Below, piece after piece: positions 50,954-59,500 of a stretch of DNA of 64,000 nucleotides (position 1 is its first letter; each line of letters starts with the position of its first letter). Under the pieces are notes generated by a model. The model was not told the origin of the DNA. It made no database searches and saw nothing but the letters and a program-made list of their open reading frames with translations. Source of the DNA: JBPYCR01 sp051846915 (lineage in GTDB: Bacteria; Bacillota; Bacilli; Bacillales; Amphibacillaceae); the NCBI RefSeq assembly GCF_051846915.1, contig NZ_JBPYCR010000009.1:47188-111187 (forward strand), written 5' to 3'. Made by a program: the position numbers and the translations under genes.

Positions 50954-51355
50954 TTAACGTGATGTTACGTCATCTTCCGTTTTCATAAAGGTTAAAAGAA
51001 CAAAGAAAACGAAACTGAGCAGCAAGATTGTGCCACCGACGATGAAAAAGATTGTTGGTAAAGCACCTTCCATGCCAAAAGGTCGTAAATAATAAAACCA
51101 CATGCCAACTGTTAATCCGATTGCGCCAATAATAGCTGACCAGACATGTAGCTTGACGATTACTGTTTTGGCAGGTGTAAATACTTTATAATAGACCGCC
51201 CAGGCAAAAAGGGTTAACCACCCAACCACTAGAATATGTGCGTGAACTGTTTTAAATTGTAAGCTCCCCGCGCCCGCCATATGGGACCCTAGAAATGCCC
51301 CCAATAAAGCAAAAAGTGCGGAAAAGCGCAATAATATTTTACTGTAATAATTCAT
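50954..51355 (-). CDS. Small membrane protein resembling part of haem-copper oxidase subunit I
   Basis: A 133-residue protein with four predicted membrane helices. GSHMAGAGSLQFKTVHAHILVVGW places two His residues in or near a helix, a pattern seen in the first helices of cytochrome oxidase subunit I-like and NnrS-like proteins; a later His is in KLHVWSAIIG. Haem binding is possible but not shown. ATG 51355 follows GGGAGAG. Confidence 0.6.
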   Translation of the reverse strand: MNYYSKILLRFSALFALLGAFLGSHMAGAGSLQFKTVHAHILVVGWLTLFAWAVYYKVFTPAKTVIVKLHVWSAIIGAIGLTVGMWFYYLRPFGMEGALPTIFFIVGGTILLLSFVFFVLLTFMKTEDDVTSR

Positions 51356-51595
51356 GAATATCTCTCCCATTCTGTTCTATGTTTAAAAGTAGTTCTTGAA
51401 TTTATTATAGTTGATGAATATGAACATATGATGAATAAATGATTACAATGCTATTTATGAACAGTATAACTCTTTTCCGAAATTGTTTCAGCCTTTCCCG
51501 GCGACACGGAAAAGAAATGCGGATTGTAGCGAAACATATCCTGTAAAAATATATGAAACAGTCAATATGCTCTTAATGAGAGGTGGTCTGATCCC

Positions 51596-52912
51596 ATGGA
51601 TGAATTACGTAAATCAGGTCATTGGATTGCGGGTCTGCAATGGCTCTTTTTTATTTTCGCCAATATAGTTATCATTCCAATTACTGTTGGTGAAGCCTAT
51701 CAGCTTTCACAGGAAACGATTGTAACGATGTTGCAACTAGCTTTTATGGTAACAGGGTTGGCTTGTCTGGCACAAGCATTTCTAGGTCATAAACGCCCTG
51801 TTGTTGAAGGACAATCCGGCTTATGGTGGGGCATTATTTTAACGCTCGTTGTTACAACATCAGCTCAAGGGATGCCTTTGGAAGAACTGGGCGGTAGCTT
51901 GGCGGTTGGTATTTTGATTTCCGCTTTTTTGACTGTACTTATTGGAGTAACAGGATTGGGACCAAAGCTTGCAAAACTTTTTAACCCGAGTGTAATGGGC
52001 GTTTTTATGTTTTTATTCGGCTGCACATTAATACAAATATTTTTAAAAGGGATGCTCGGGATACCTTTTGGTCATGTTGAGGAACCAACAAGCATCGATG
52101 TTTCCGTGTCCTTATTATCTATTCTGATTGCACTACTCGTTATAGGTTTTTCTATAAAATTTCCGGCCAAGGTGAGAAGTTACGCGTTGCTTATAGGAAT
52201 TGTCATCGGTTGGGCAGCGTATACCCTTATTTTCGGGTCAACCCCGTCAGTTGGACAATCGTCCTTTGACCTGACATTTTTTCCCCTCGGGACACCGACA
52301 TGGAATAGTGGAGTTATTGTGACGGTTGTACTTGCCGGGCTACTTAATACGGCAAATACATTTGGAGCATTAAAAGGGACGGACCCGCTCATGGGAGAAG
52401 TAACAACAAAAAAGCAATATACTGTATCTTTTACGATAACGGGCATATTTACTGGATTAGCAGGCTTGTTTGGGCTTGTCCCATATGCACCGTATGTATC
52501 TTCAATCGGATTTTTAAGGCAGACAAATATTTATGACAGACTCCCTTTTATTTTAGGTAGCTCGATGTTTTTTCTTATGGGGGCCATCGCGCCTATAGGA
52601 CAGTTTTTTTCAACATTGCCCTTAAGTATTGGCAGTGCTGTATTGTTTGTCGCGTACTTACAGTTGTTCAAATCTTCTTGGGATTTCTTTACACAAGTGA
52701 CGTTCAATACAACAAATGTATATCGAGTAGCGATCCCGTTATTTACCGGAATTATGATCATGACGTTTCCGGCAGTATATTTTGAATCATTGCCGCGTAT
52801 TATCCAACCTTTTAGTAGCAGCGGATTGCTTGTAGGCATCATTTTGTCACTATTTTTGGAAAATCTGCTGAATTGGGATCGCATTGGATACAGTATAAAA
52901 ACGAGACGGTGA
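51596..52912 (+). CDS. NCS2-family nucleobase permease
   Basis: A 438-residue transporter of the uracil/xanthine (NCS2) family with about 12 to 14 membrane helices. GLGPKLAKLFNPSVMGVFMF and the LLNTANTFGALKGTDPL region (a variant of the NTxTFSQN-type motif) point to the family. Substrate could be uracil, xanthine or uric acid. Single-gene unit; ATG follows GAGAGGTGG. Confidence 0.82.
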   Translation: MDELRKSGHWIAGLQWLFFIFANIVIIPITVGEAYQLSQETIVTMLQLAFMVTGLACLAQAFLGHKRPVVEGQSGLWWGIILTLVVTTSAQGMPLEELGGSLAVGILISAFLTVLIGVTGLGPKLAKLFNPSVMGVFMFLFGCTLIQIFLKGMLGIPFGHVEEPTSIDVSVSLLSILIALLVIGFSIKFPAKVRSYALLIGIVIGWAAYTLIFGSTPSVGQSSFDLTFFPLGTPTWNSGVIVTVVLAGLLNTANTFGALKGTDPLMGEVTTKKQYTVSFTITGIFTGLAGLFGLVPYAPYVSSIGFLRQTNIYDRLPFILGSSMFFLMGAIAPIGQFFSTLPLSIGSAVLFVAYLQLFKSSWDFFTQVTFNTTNVYRVAIPLFTGIMIMTFPAVYFESLPRIIQPFSSSGLLVGIILSLFLENLLNWDRIGYSIKTRR

Positions 52913-53062
52913 GTTTCAAGCGCTCACAATGTGGCTATATCTACTAAACTCGTACTATTTTTTTAGTAGATAAAAAAGTATAAAAACTATCCTACTGCAT
53001 AAGAGCGTCTAAGGCTTTCGCCATCAAGTCTTGGAGATAAGTCAAGATTTCTAAAAAAACAG

Positions 53063-53092
53063 TTGACATCCTTGGTGTATGAACCATATAAT
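53063..53092 (+). promoter_or_regulatory. Promoter of the YtrA-type ABC operon
   Basis: TTGACA (53063-53068) and TATAAT (53087-53092) with an 18-base spacer, both perfect consensus hexamers, 115 bp before the GntR gene. Confidence 0.75.
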
Positions 53093-53102
53093 ACATACAG
53101 GT

Positions 53103-53126
53103 AGTGTGTTGCGTGGGTAATACACT
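53103..53126 (+). promoter_or_regulatory. Candidate YtrA-type operator
   Basis: AGTGTGTT (53103-53110) and AATACACT (53119-53126) are inverted copies eight bases apart (one mismatch), right after the promoter. B. subtilis YtrA is known to bind AGTGTA..TACACT-type sites, so autorepression is likely. Confidence 0.6.
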
Positions 53127-53207
53127 GCCTTAAATATACTTTAAGTGTACTATCCTTTTAATACAGAAGGTGTTATGAAGATAAGAGGACGGGAGTTGAA
53201 ATAATCC

Positions 53208-53582
53208 ATGCAGCTGAAGTTTAACAATCGCGATCCGGTTTACGTACAGGTTGTCAGGTATTTTAAAGAACAAATGGCAAGCGGGATGCTTGCGTCTGGA
53301 CAAGAAATACCGTCACGTAGAGAACTTGCCAATAAGCTGAAAATTAATCCTAATACAGCGCAACGGGCGTATAAAGAAATGGAGGAAGCAGGTTTGATTT
53401 TTACGGAGGGGAACTTGCCAAGTAAAATTACGAAAGATGAACATAAGATTAATTCTATCCGCAATGAACTGTTAATGGATGCGGTTGATACATTTGTTCA
53501 GTCAGTACGTCCGATTAATGTGTCTGTTAATGAATTGGTTCAGCTGGTTACCGATAAATACAGAAAAGAAATAGGGGAGTAG
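53208..53582 (+). CDS. GntR-family regulator, YtrA subfamily
   Basis: A 124-residue regulator with a winged helix at residues 1-70 (DPVYVQVVRYFKEQMASG; SRRELANKLKINPNTAQRAYKEMEE, shown in part) and a short helical tail. This short form is the YtrA type, which represses linked ABC transporter genes and often responds to cell-wall antibiotics. First gene of a four-gene unit. Confidence 0.88.
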   Translation: MQLKFNNRDPVYVQVVRYFKEQMASGMLASGQEIPSRRELANKLKINPNTAQRAYKEMEEAGLIFTEGNLPSKITKDEHKINSIRNELLMDAVDTFVQSVRPINVSVNELVQLVTDKYRKEIGE

Positions 53583-53596
53583 GAGGGAGATTTGCC

Positions 53597-54286
53597 ATGA
53601 TTGAAGTAAATGGAATAACAAAAAAATACGGACGAAAAAAAGTGCTGACCGGTGCGTCATTTACAGCTAGTAAAGGGGAAATTACATGTTTGATTGGTGT
53701 GAATGGGGTTGGAAAAACGACCATCTTAAATGCGATTATGGGTTTAACTCCGGTTCAAAGTGGTGAGATCTTGATTGACGGTAAAAAGCTGACCAAGCAT
53801 ACATATAATAAAATCACCTTTATTCCCGATGCTATTACGATGTTGCCGCAAATGCGGATTTCGGATGCGATGGCGTTTATGGATGACTTTTATACGACGT
53901 GGAATGAAGAGCGAGCAATGGAATTATTAAGATTTTTCCGTTTGCAGCAACATGAACGAATTTCAGAATTATCAAAGGGAAATACAGCAAAAGTGAATCT
54001 GCTCCTAGGACTAGCGTTGGATGTTGATTATGTACTTATGGATGAACCATTTTCCGGAATAGATATTTTCAGCAGAGAACAAATAGCCAATGTATTTACT
54101 AGTCATTTAATTGAAGAACGGGGCGTTATTATTACAACGCATGAAATAAGCGATATTGAACATTTAATCGACAAAGCTGTTTTATTGGATAATGGGATGA
54201 TTTTAAGAGAATTTAATGCGGAAGAAGTCCGGGAAAAAGAAGGAAAATCGGTCATTGATGTCATGAGGGAGGTATATCAAAGGTGA
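53597..54286 (+). CDS. ABC transporter ATP-binding protein (YtrB-like)
   Basis: A 229-residue ATPase with Walker A GVNGVGKTT, Walker B YVLMDEPFSGID and the switch His in ITTHEISD. The signature is the altered LSKGN form usual in this subfamily. It overlaps the permease by 4 bp. Confidence 0.88.
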   Translation: MIEVNGITKKYGRKKVLTGASFTASKGEITCLIGVNGVGKTTILNAIMGLTPVQSGEILIDGKKLTKHTYNKITFIPDAITMLPQMRISDAMAFMDDFYTTWNEERAMELLRFFRLQQHERISELSKGNTAKVNLLLGLALDVDYVLMDEPFSGIDIFSREQIANVFTSHLIEERGVIITTHEISDIEHLIDKAVLLDNGMILREFNAEEVREKEGKSVIDVMREVYQR

Positions 54287-55116
54287 ATTATTTAAAACTT
54301 TTAAATTTCGAGGTCAATCGAATTGCTAACATATTTGCCGGACTTTTGCTGTTAACGGTCGTTTTCCAGTTTGTCGGTCAAATTTGGATAACAAATAGTT
54401 ATTTAAGTGAAGCGAAGGATCTAATTCAGTATAGTGGAATGTCACAGGCCACATTTATTGAGCAATACGGCCGAATTGATATGTTTCAAATCGTCCAGTC
54501 GCTTTGGTTTGTTGCACCAATTGCCATTGCCGCGGGAGCATTGATGTTTTATATATTTTTAATCTGGTATCGGGACTGGTTCGGTAAAAACACGTTCGTT
54601 TATCGTTTGCTTATGTTGCCAACTTCCAGAGTAAATGTATTATTAGCAAAACTATCGACTATTATGATTGCAGTGCTCGGGCTTGTTTCTTTTCAATACA
54701 TTTTATTAATCATCCAAAGCACAGTCTTGAAATGGATGGTACCAAGAGATTTTCGGGTAGATTTAACAGTTCCAGAAATCGTGGGTAATTTAGAATACCT
54801 TTCGATTATTATGCCGGAATCATTCACTCAGTTTCTTTTACATTATGGTGCTGGATTAACTTTTCTTATGATTTGTTTTACCATCGTTTTACTAGAACGA
54901 AGCTTTCGGGTGAAAGGAGCCATCATGGGTGTCGGATATGGAATTGTTTCGCTCGGTCTATTTCTTCTTCCTTATCTCATTTTACTTTTCGTTGTGGAGA
55001 AAGATATTTTATATCCAGCAGAGCATCTATTCATTCAAATTGGTATTGGTGCTATTGTTTTGGCGGTTTCTACGTGGCTTAGTTCGTATTTAATTAAAAA
55101 TAAGGTTACGGTGTAA
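54283..55116 (+). CDS. ABC transporter membrane protein
   Basis: A 277-residue protein with six predicted membrane helices, GTG start overlapping the ATPase stop. It shows the FLIWYRDWFGKNTFVYRLLMLP pattern (cited in part) of permeases encoded with YtrA-type regulators. Substrate unknown; a role in envelope stress is suggested by the regulator type. Confidence 0.8.
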   Translation: MNYLKLLNFEVNRIANIFAGLLLLTVVFQFVGQIWITNSYLSEAKDLIQYSGMSQATFIEQYGRIDMFQIVQSLWFVAPIAIAAGALMFYIFLIWYRDWFGKNTFVYRLLMLPTSRVNVLLAKLSTIMIAVLGLVSFQYILLIIQSTVLKWMVPRDFRVDLTVPEIVGNLEYLSIIMPESFTQFLLHYGAGLTFLMICFTIVLLERSFRVKGAIMGVGYGIVSLGLFLLPYLILLFVVEKDILYPAEHLFIQIGIGAIVLAVSTWLSSYLIKNKVTV

Positions 55117-55130
55117 AGGAGGCGATGAAA

Positions 55131-56345
55131 ATGACTAAATATTGGAAGCTGATTACGATTTCGACAGTGATTATATTTTCGATTGCTGCATTATATATCC
55201 AATCTGCACTGGCTTCTAAAGAATTTCCACAGTTTGTTATAAAAACAGACGAAGGCGATGAATCGATAATTGACGATTTAGTCCTATCGGGTGATTATAT
55301 GGGATATTCTCAAGGCGAGCCATTGCGCATCGATACAAATGGAACAAACTATTTACGGGATCAATCTTTCTTTAATCAACTAGGCAAGCGGTATGGCCAG
55401 ATGGAAACAGAGTTATTACAAAATAAGTATAAATCCTTTATGAGAGGGAAAGAGTCGTGGGAAGGAGTATTATCCAATGAAGCTACATATCTCGCCTATG
55501 CGAATATTCCTTACGGCTATTACAGATCCGGCAGCCAACAGTTTGAGATCGCTGTTTTAAATAAGGAGACGGATAAAACTATCTCCTTTGAACATGCGAT
55601 CCCAAACGTAGGTGATTATTATTACTTTTCCGTAATGCACGTACAATTGGTTGATAATAAGTTACTCGTCATTACGGAAAATGGACCTCCGGAAGGTAAT
55701 TCCAGTGAACTTCATCTGTATACGTTTAATTTAGATGAACAAGTGTTGATAAGTGATGATGTCATCACAACGTATCAACATCCGGTTGATAATATGGGTT
55801 ATACTGATATGGTTGCATTACCGAATGATTCTATGGAAAATAATACCTTTGCTATTGCGCATCAAAAGTATAAGGAGTCTGATGTTCCAACAAAATATGG
55901 TGCACATGAAATAGTTGAACAGGAAGTAATCATTTATGATCCAATAGCAAAATCAAAGCAAGCGATAGAAAAAATTGAAACGGACATAGATATGGGAGAA
56001 TTAATCGCTTATAGTGGAAAACAATTATACTTTCAACAAGTCGATGGAAAAGGATCTCTTCGTATTGCGGAGTATGATATGGAAGAAAGTAAACTGAAAA
56101 ATAACTTTATGTCTCTTCCAGGGATAACCACTACGGAATATATGATGGGTGAGTTCAACATCAAAGTCCATGATGGACATTTATATGCAATCACACCATT
56201 TAAAGATAATGAAAATAAATCCTTTGTTATGGTCGGATCGATGGATACGGGTGAAATTGTCTATAAAGGGGAAATTGTTACAAAAGGTATCAATTCCTTA
56301 GGGGAGGAAAGGTTTCTGTCTATTCACGACTTTAGCTGGAAATAA
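55131..56345 (+). CDS. Membrane-anchored extracytoplasmic protein of the YtrA-type operon
   Basis: A 404-residue protein with one N-terminal membrane helix or signal (LITISTVIIFSIAALYIQSALA) and a large beta-rich outer part with repeating strand patterns suggestive of a propeller (VMHVQLVDNKLLVITENG; DIDMGELIAYSGKQLYFQQV). I do not recognise the family. ATG 55131 lies eight bases after AAGGAGG; ATG 55125 is too close to it. It probably works with the ABC transporter. Confidence 0.75.
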   Translation: MTKYWKLITISTVIIFSIAALYIQSALASKEFPQFVIKTDEGDESIIDDLVLSGDYMGYSQGEPLRIDTNGTNYLRDQSFFNQLGKRYGQMETELLQNKYKSFMRGKESWEGVLSNEATYLAYANIPYGYYRSGSQQFEIAVLNKETDKTISFEHAIPNVGDYYYFSVMHVQLVDNKLLVITENGPPEGNSSELHLYTFNLDEQVLISDDVITTYQHPVDNMGYTDMVALPNDSMENNTFAIAHQKYKESDVPTKYGAHEIVEQEVIIYDPIAKSKQAIEKIETDIDMGELIAYSGKQLYFQQVDGKGSLRIAEYDMEESKLKNNFMSLPGITTTEYMMGEFNIKVHDGHLYAITPFKDNENKSFVMVGSMDTGEIVYKGEIVTKGINSLGEERFLSIHDFSWK

Positions 56346-56358
56346 ATCAAAAAGGAAA

Positions 56359-56390
56359 TGGCTGATCACGCTTTATGCTGATCAGCCATA
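56359..56390. terminator. Hairpin at the convergent operon/thioredoxin ends
   Basis: ATGGCTGATCA (56359-56369) and TGATCAGCCAT (56380-56390) pair perfectly. The hairpin lies within the last codons of the minus-strand thioredoxin-like gene, so it probably terminates the plus-strand operon. Confidence 0.6.
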
Positions 56391-56713
56391 TTTCTGTAAA
56401 TTTTATCTATACGCTCATCCAGTTTTTGCATATGAACAATTCGCGCTTCCCGAATATATTCTTTGCCACCTACAAATAGAAGCAAGACAGGAACCGTGAA
56501 AATAGAAAAACGACCAGCTACAGCTTCTACTTCAGACGCATCAATATGAGCGGCTTGAATTTTTGGGTAATTTTCTAATAATTGCTCTACTTGAGGTAGC
56601 AAGCTATGACATACACTGCAATTTGGTCTGGAAATATAGAGAAAAGCAAGCGTTTGTTTTTGGATGAATTCATCCGCCATTTCTAGTGAAGTAAGCTTTT
56701 TAAAAATCGACAA
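56366..56713 (-). CDS. Thioredoxin-family protein
   Basis: A 115-residue thioredoxin fold. The active-site motif is CSVC (in RPNCSVCHSLLPQV) in place of CGPC; cis-Pro is in FTVPVLLLF. It resembles YtpP-type small thioredoxins of Bacillaceae. Role likely in thiol exchange; partner unknown. Single gene. Confidence 0.85.
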   Translation of the reverse strand: MSIFKKLTSLEMADEFIQKQTLAFLYISRPNCSVCHSLLPQVEQLLENYPKIQAAHIDASEVEAVAGRFSIFTVPVLLLFVGGKEYIREARIVHMQKLDERIDKIYRNMADQHKA

Positions 56714-56790
56714 TTAAACATGCCTCCTTACGGTTCATTTTATCATGTCTATGAACAGGGATGCATGTTTAATGTTTAACAGATTAAACA

Positions 56791-56823
56791 GCTAAACCTG
56801 CATAAATAATATGCAGGTTTAGC
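56791..56823 (-). terminator. Terminator of the cotZ-like gene
   Basis: GCTAAACCTGCAT (56791-56803) and ATGCAGGTTTAGC (56811-56823) form a perfect 13-bp stem with a 7-base loop. Confidence 0.75.
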
Positions 56824-56869
56824 CATGTCAAATGGAAAATTCACTTCCCGGAAGCTGAAGAATATTTGG

Positions 56870-57391
56870 TTATGCCGACATAGGAGTACATGAGTCAAGA
56901 CAAGCAATGCCGCTGAAACTATTTAAATCTACCGTAATACATACACCAGTTGCACGAATGGCGCGGCGGCTATTGCCAGGGAAGAAATCACACGCTTCAT
57001 CACCTCTATCTATAGCTGCACCACCCTCTGTAACTGCTCTCATTAATTCAAGCTGGACACAGCATCCGTCATCTCCTTCTACAAACTTTTTAGCCTTAAA
57101 AATCGGTGTTTCGAAACAATCAAAATACGTACCGGAAGCTCCTCCACCTAAAGGTAGCTTACGAACTCCACTTGCAATAAACGTGCTACAGTCACCTTTA
57201 CAATAAAGCATGAACGGAATCGTATCATTTCCATTGTTATTTCCATTTACTGTTGGTGATAGAAGCTCACGAATCGACTCTTCACACCCAGTAGAACAGC
57301 AACCATTTCCATTGTTATTAGATACCTCATCTTGTGCTGCGACAATTTCTCTTACAATCCCGCAAACACATTGACTATTTTCACAACTCAT
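56870..57391 (-). CDS. cotZ: Spore coat protein, CotY/CotZ family
   Basis: A 173-residue Cys-rich outer coat or crust protein. MSCENSQCVCGIVREIVAAQ opens it; TIPFMLYCKGDCSTFIASGV, FDCFETPIF and ACLDSC are typical of CotY/CotZ. An Asn/Gly-rich stretch (residues 25-60) is also typical. ATG 57391 follows AAAGGAGA; the frame runs upstream without family similarity. Confidence 0.9.
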   Translation of the reverse strand: MSCENSQCVCGIVREIVAAQDEVSNNNGNGCCSTGCEESIRELLSPTVNGNNNGNDTIPFMLYCKGDCSTFIASGVRKLPLGGGASGTYFDCFETPIFKAKKFVEGDDGCCVQLELMRAVTEGGAAIDRGDEACDFFPGNSRRAIRATGVCITVDLNSFSGIACLDSCTPMSA

Positions 57392-57621
57392 ATAAAAACA
57401 TCTCCTTTTTTTGTTATCTTCATGATGCACTATTACTGTATGTAAACAGACAGATAAAGAATGTTTACTAGTCTAGTTCTATTAAAAATGATCAAATCGT
57501 CTTGATTGAGTAAAAAATGTATGCTTACCCTAGTGGATGCGCCAACCCGAATTAACTTTGGCGACATAGATTAATATATATCTATACAAAACAACGGTAT
57601 AGATTCCTTCCACAACCCATT

Positions 57622-57667
57622 CAAAGATAGAAAGCCAGCTGCACGAGAGCTAGGCTTTCTATCTTTG
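57622..57667. terminator. Strong hairpin in the gene-poor stretch
   Basis: CAAAGATAGAAAGCC and GGCTTTCTATCTTTG, with AGCT/AGCT inside and one bulged base, form a stem of about 19 pairs followed by T's. It looks like a rho-independent terminator whose gene is gone, or a bidirectional one. Confidence 0.7.
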
Positions 57668-57929
57668 TTTTTGTATTAAAAGACAATAATTTGAGAGTAG
57701 CATTATTTGCGATTCACTATTACATAAGTACTAGACAACTTTCACCATTTCCCGGGAAATAATGACAAACTATTATACTTTCATAACTGCTTCGGTTTTA
57801 ATCGTTTAAAGCCCTCTTGTGTCGAATTCTTGAACTAGAGATAGAACAAATCAAAAGGTATTGTAAAAGGAGAAAAGCAGGATTGCGTATACAGCCGGTA
57901 ACTTGTCTGTCATGCATAAAAAAAATAAA

Positions 57930-58440
57930 CGAAATTAGGGGATGCAAAAGGAATAGAAGATGCAAGGGTATTATTTAATCCCAGTAAAGTTAAAGTGAAT
58001 TTTAAAGAGAAGATATACAAGGAATCATTAAGTAACTCGATTATCCGGTTTTATCCAATAAAGTAAGCTGACTGCGGGGAGCTGTAACAAACAATTGTAG
58101 TTGATGTTCAAAGAATTGGTTTGTAATTAACGAATGAAGTGGAATATTTTCATGTAAAAAAGGTCCATGATCTATATGCACCAATAAGAGATAAAAAATA
58201 GTTTCTGGAGAACGTAATTGATTGGGTAGAAATAAAATTATACTTGATCAAACGATTGATCAATATGCAATTATAGAAGAAAAGAACAGAAACATAGAAG
58301 CATTCATAAGGATTAATAAACAGCTTTCAGATAATATTGGAGTAGTTGATGAAGTCCGAAAATAAGCTGTAGATGCTATTATCTCTGAGTAACAGTGTAT
58401 GGAGTTTAACACTTGTAATTCTTGAAGTGAACTGAGATTT
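57930..58440 (+). pseudogene. Possible decayed protein gene, family unknown
   Basis: Frames switch between in-frame pieces that look like protein, for example ARVLFNPSKVKVNFKEKIY, LTNEVEYFHVKKVHDLYAP and DQTIDQYAIIEEKNRNIEAF, separated by stops and frameshifts. No family is recognised. It may be chance AT-rich sequence. Confidence 0.3.
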
Positions 58441-58548
58441 ATATTAAGTAAGAAGAGCAACTAACAAGAGGTAAGTTGCTCTTCCATATTGCCTAACAAC
58501 TGCAGATAGTTTAGCTCAACTAAAAAGTGCCGTATGAGCCTCTGTAAA

Positions 58549-59145
58549 TCAACCTTCAGTGTGTGACGGGCTATTAGCTGAAACAGAAACGGTCATAACG
58601 GTATGGCTGGATCCACCTTCCACTGTTGCGCGAAATACGGATTCAAGTCCGGTAAATATGTCATTTGTCTCTCCACGTAGCCGAGTGGAATAATGGGCGT
58701 GCGATACATCGACAAATTGCTTCATTGCTTCGATCTGGTCATAAATAATGTCCATATAATTTCCACCGCCGAGTGGATATAGTGAAAATTTAGCTGCTGC
58801 AAATTGTTTAATGTCTTGAACCGAAGCGGCATTCAAAGGGTGATCGTCCTCTGCCATATACACATCACCTGCCGAATCACCGGGACATCCAAATGAATAC
58901 GTTGCTTGAAAAGAAACGTGTTCCCCTGTTGTGGCTGCTTCGAGAAAAATGGCTTTCGTCACATCGAATACATGAATCATTTTTCCCCGCACCGTTGTCG
59001 TTACATCGTCTGTTTCCATCCATACTTTGGATGTGTCCGCTTTTTTTAATGCGTCTAAAATGATCGCTACAAAGTTATTACTCATTGGTGATACAGTAAA
59101 ACTTGCACCGGCAATTTTATGCGTCCCACATGCTTCATTTGCCAT
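58549..59145 (-). CDS. ykoF: YkoF-family thiamine/HMP-binding protein
   Basis: A 198-residue protein made of two similar halves (ASFTVSPMSNNFVAIILDAL and AKFSLYPLGGGNYMDIIYDQI), the YkoF duplicated fold that binds thiamine or its pyrimidine part in the cytoplasm. A TPP riboswitch lies directly upstream. In B. subtilis it is first in ykoFEDC, which encodes an HMP transporter; here it stands alone. AAGGAGG precedes the ATG. Confidence 0.88.
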   Translation of the reverse strand: MANEACGTHKIAGASFTVSPMSNNFVAIILDALKKADTSKVWMETDDVTTTVRGKMIHVFDVTKAIFLEAATTGEHVSFQATYSFGCPGDSAGDVYMAEDDHPLNAASVQDIKQFAAAKFSLYPLGGGNYMDIIYDQIEAMKQFVDVSHAHYSTRLRGETNDIFTGLESVFRATVEGGSSHTVMTVSVSANSPSHTEG

Positions 59146-59211
59146 AAAAATTCCTCCTTATTGACAGCTTATTAAAGGGAGAACTCCCTTTTTGAAAAAT
59201 GTTTCTATAAC

Positions 59212-59360
59212 AAAAAAACTGAACCCTTTTCGAGTGCAGTCTTTAATAAAGATTGATTGTTATGACTGCACTTTCCCACGCTGGTATTATCCAGTTCGGG
59301 TAGTAAGGGTCAGAAACGAAGTTCCTCTCAGCCATCCTCTGACAGCTCCCCTAGTGCTAA
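59212..59360 (-). ncRNA. TPP riboswitch with terminator platform
   Basis: On the minus strand the aptamer (about 59358-59268) carries GGGGAGC, GGCTGAGAGG, GACCCTT and CTGGATAATACCAGCGTGGG. The platform shows exclusive pairings. AGTGCAGTC (59272-59264) can pair with GACTGCACT (59241-59233) as antiterminator. ACTGCACTC (59240-59232) can pair with GGGTTCAGT (59226-59218), followed by a T-run (59217-59212), as terminator. With TPP bound, the aptamer closing stem takes the AGTGC and the terminator forms. It controls ykoF. Confidence 0.95.
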
Positions 59361-59439
59361 AAAATTATAATGTTTGTATAGGTTCATTCTATCTGAACGT
59401 TTGTATCATGTAAAGGATTCCCCTTGTTCTTGTGTTAGT

Positions 59440-59490
59440 TCAACAAAAAATAATCAGCCCATCAACAAATGTACGGTTGATGAGCTGATT
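59440..59490 (-). terminator. Terminator of cadA
   Basis: AATCAGCCCATCAAC (59452-59466) and GTTGATGAGCTGATT (59476-59490) pair with a small mismatch; a T-run follows on the minus strand. It lies just after the cadA stop. Confidence 0.85.
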
Positions 59491-59500
59491 GGTCAGGCTT

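Larger units (their letters stand above)
57392..58548. other. 1.16-kb stretch without an intact gene
   Basis: AT-rich. It holds a strong hairpin at 57622-57667 and coding-like but broken sequence from about 57930 to 58440. I found no intact reading frame with a ribosome site on either strand. The ykoEDC transporter genes that accompany ykoF in B. subtilis, and that could be expected downstream of ykoF here, are not present. Confidence 0.6.

Noticed and set aside
58260..58460. Minus-strand 66-codon frame in the gene-poor stretch
   Set aside because: No ribosome site or recognisable pattern; it is the shadow of the broken plus-strand sequence.
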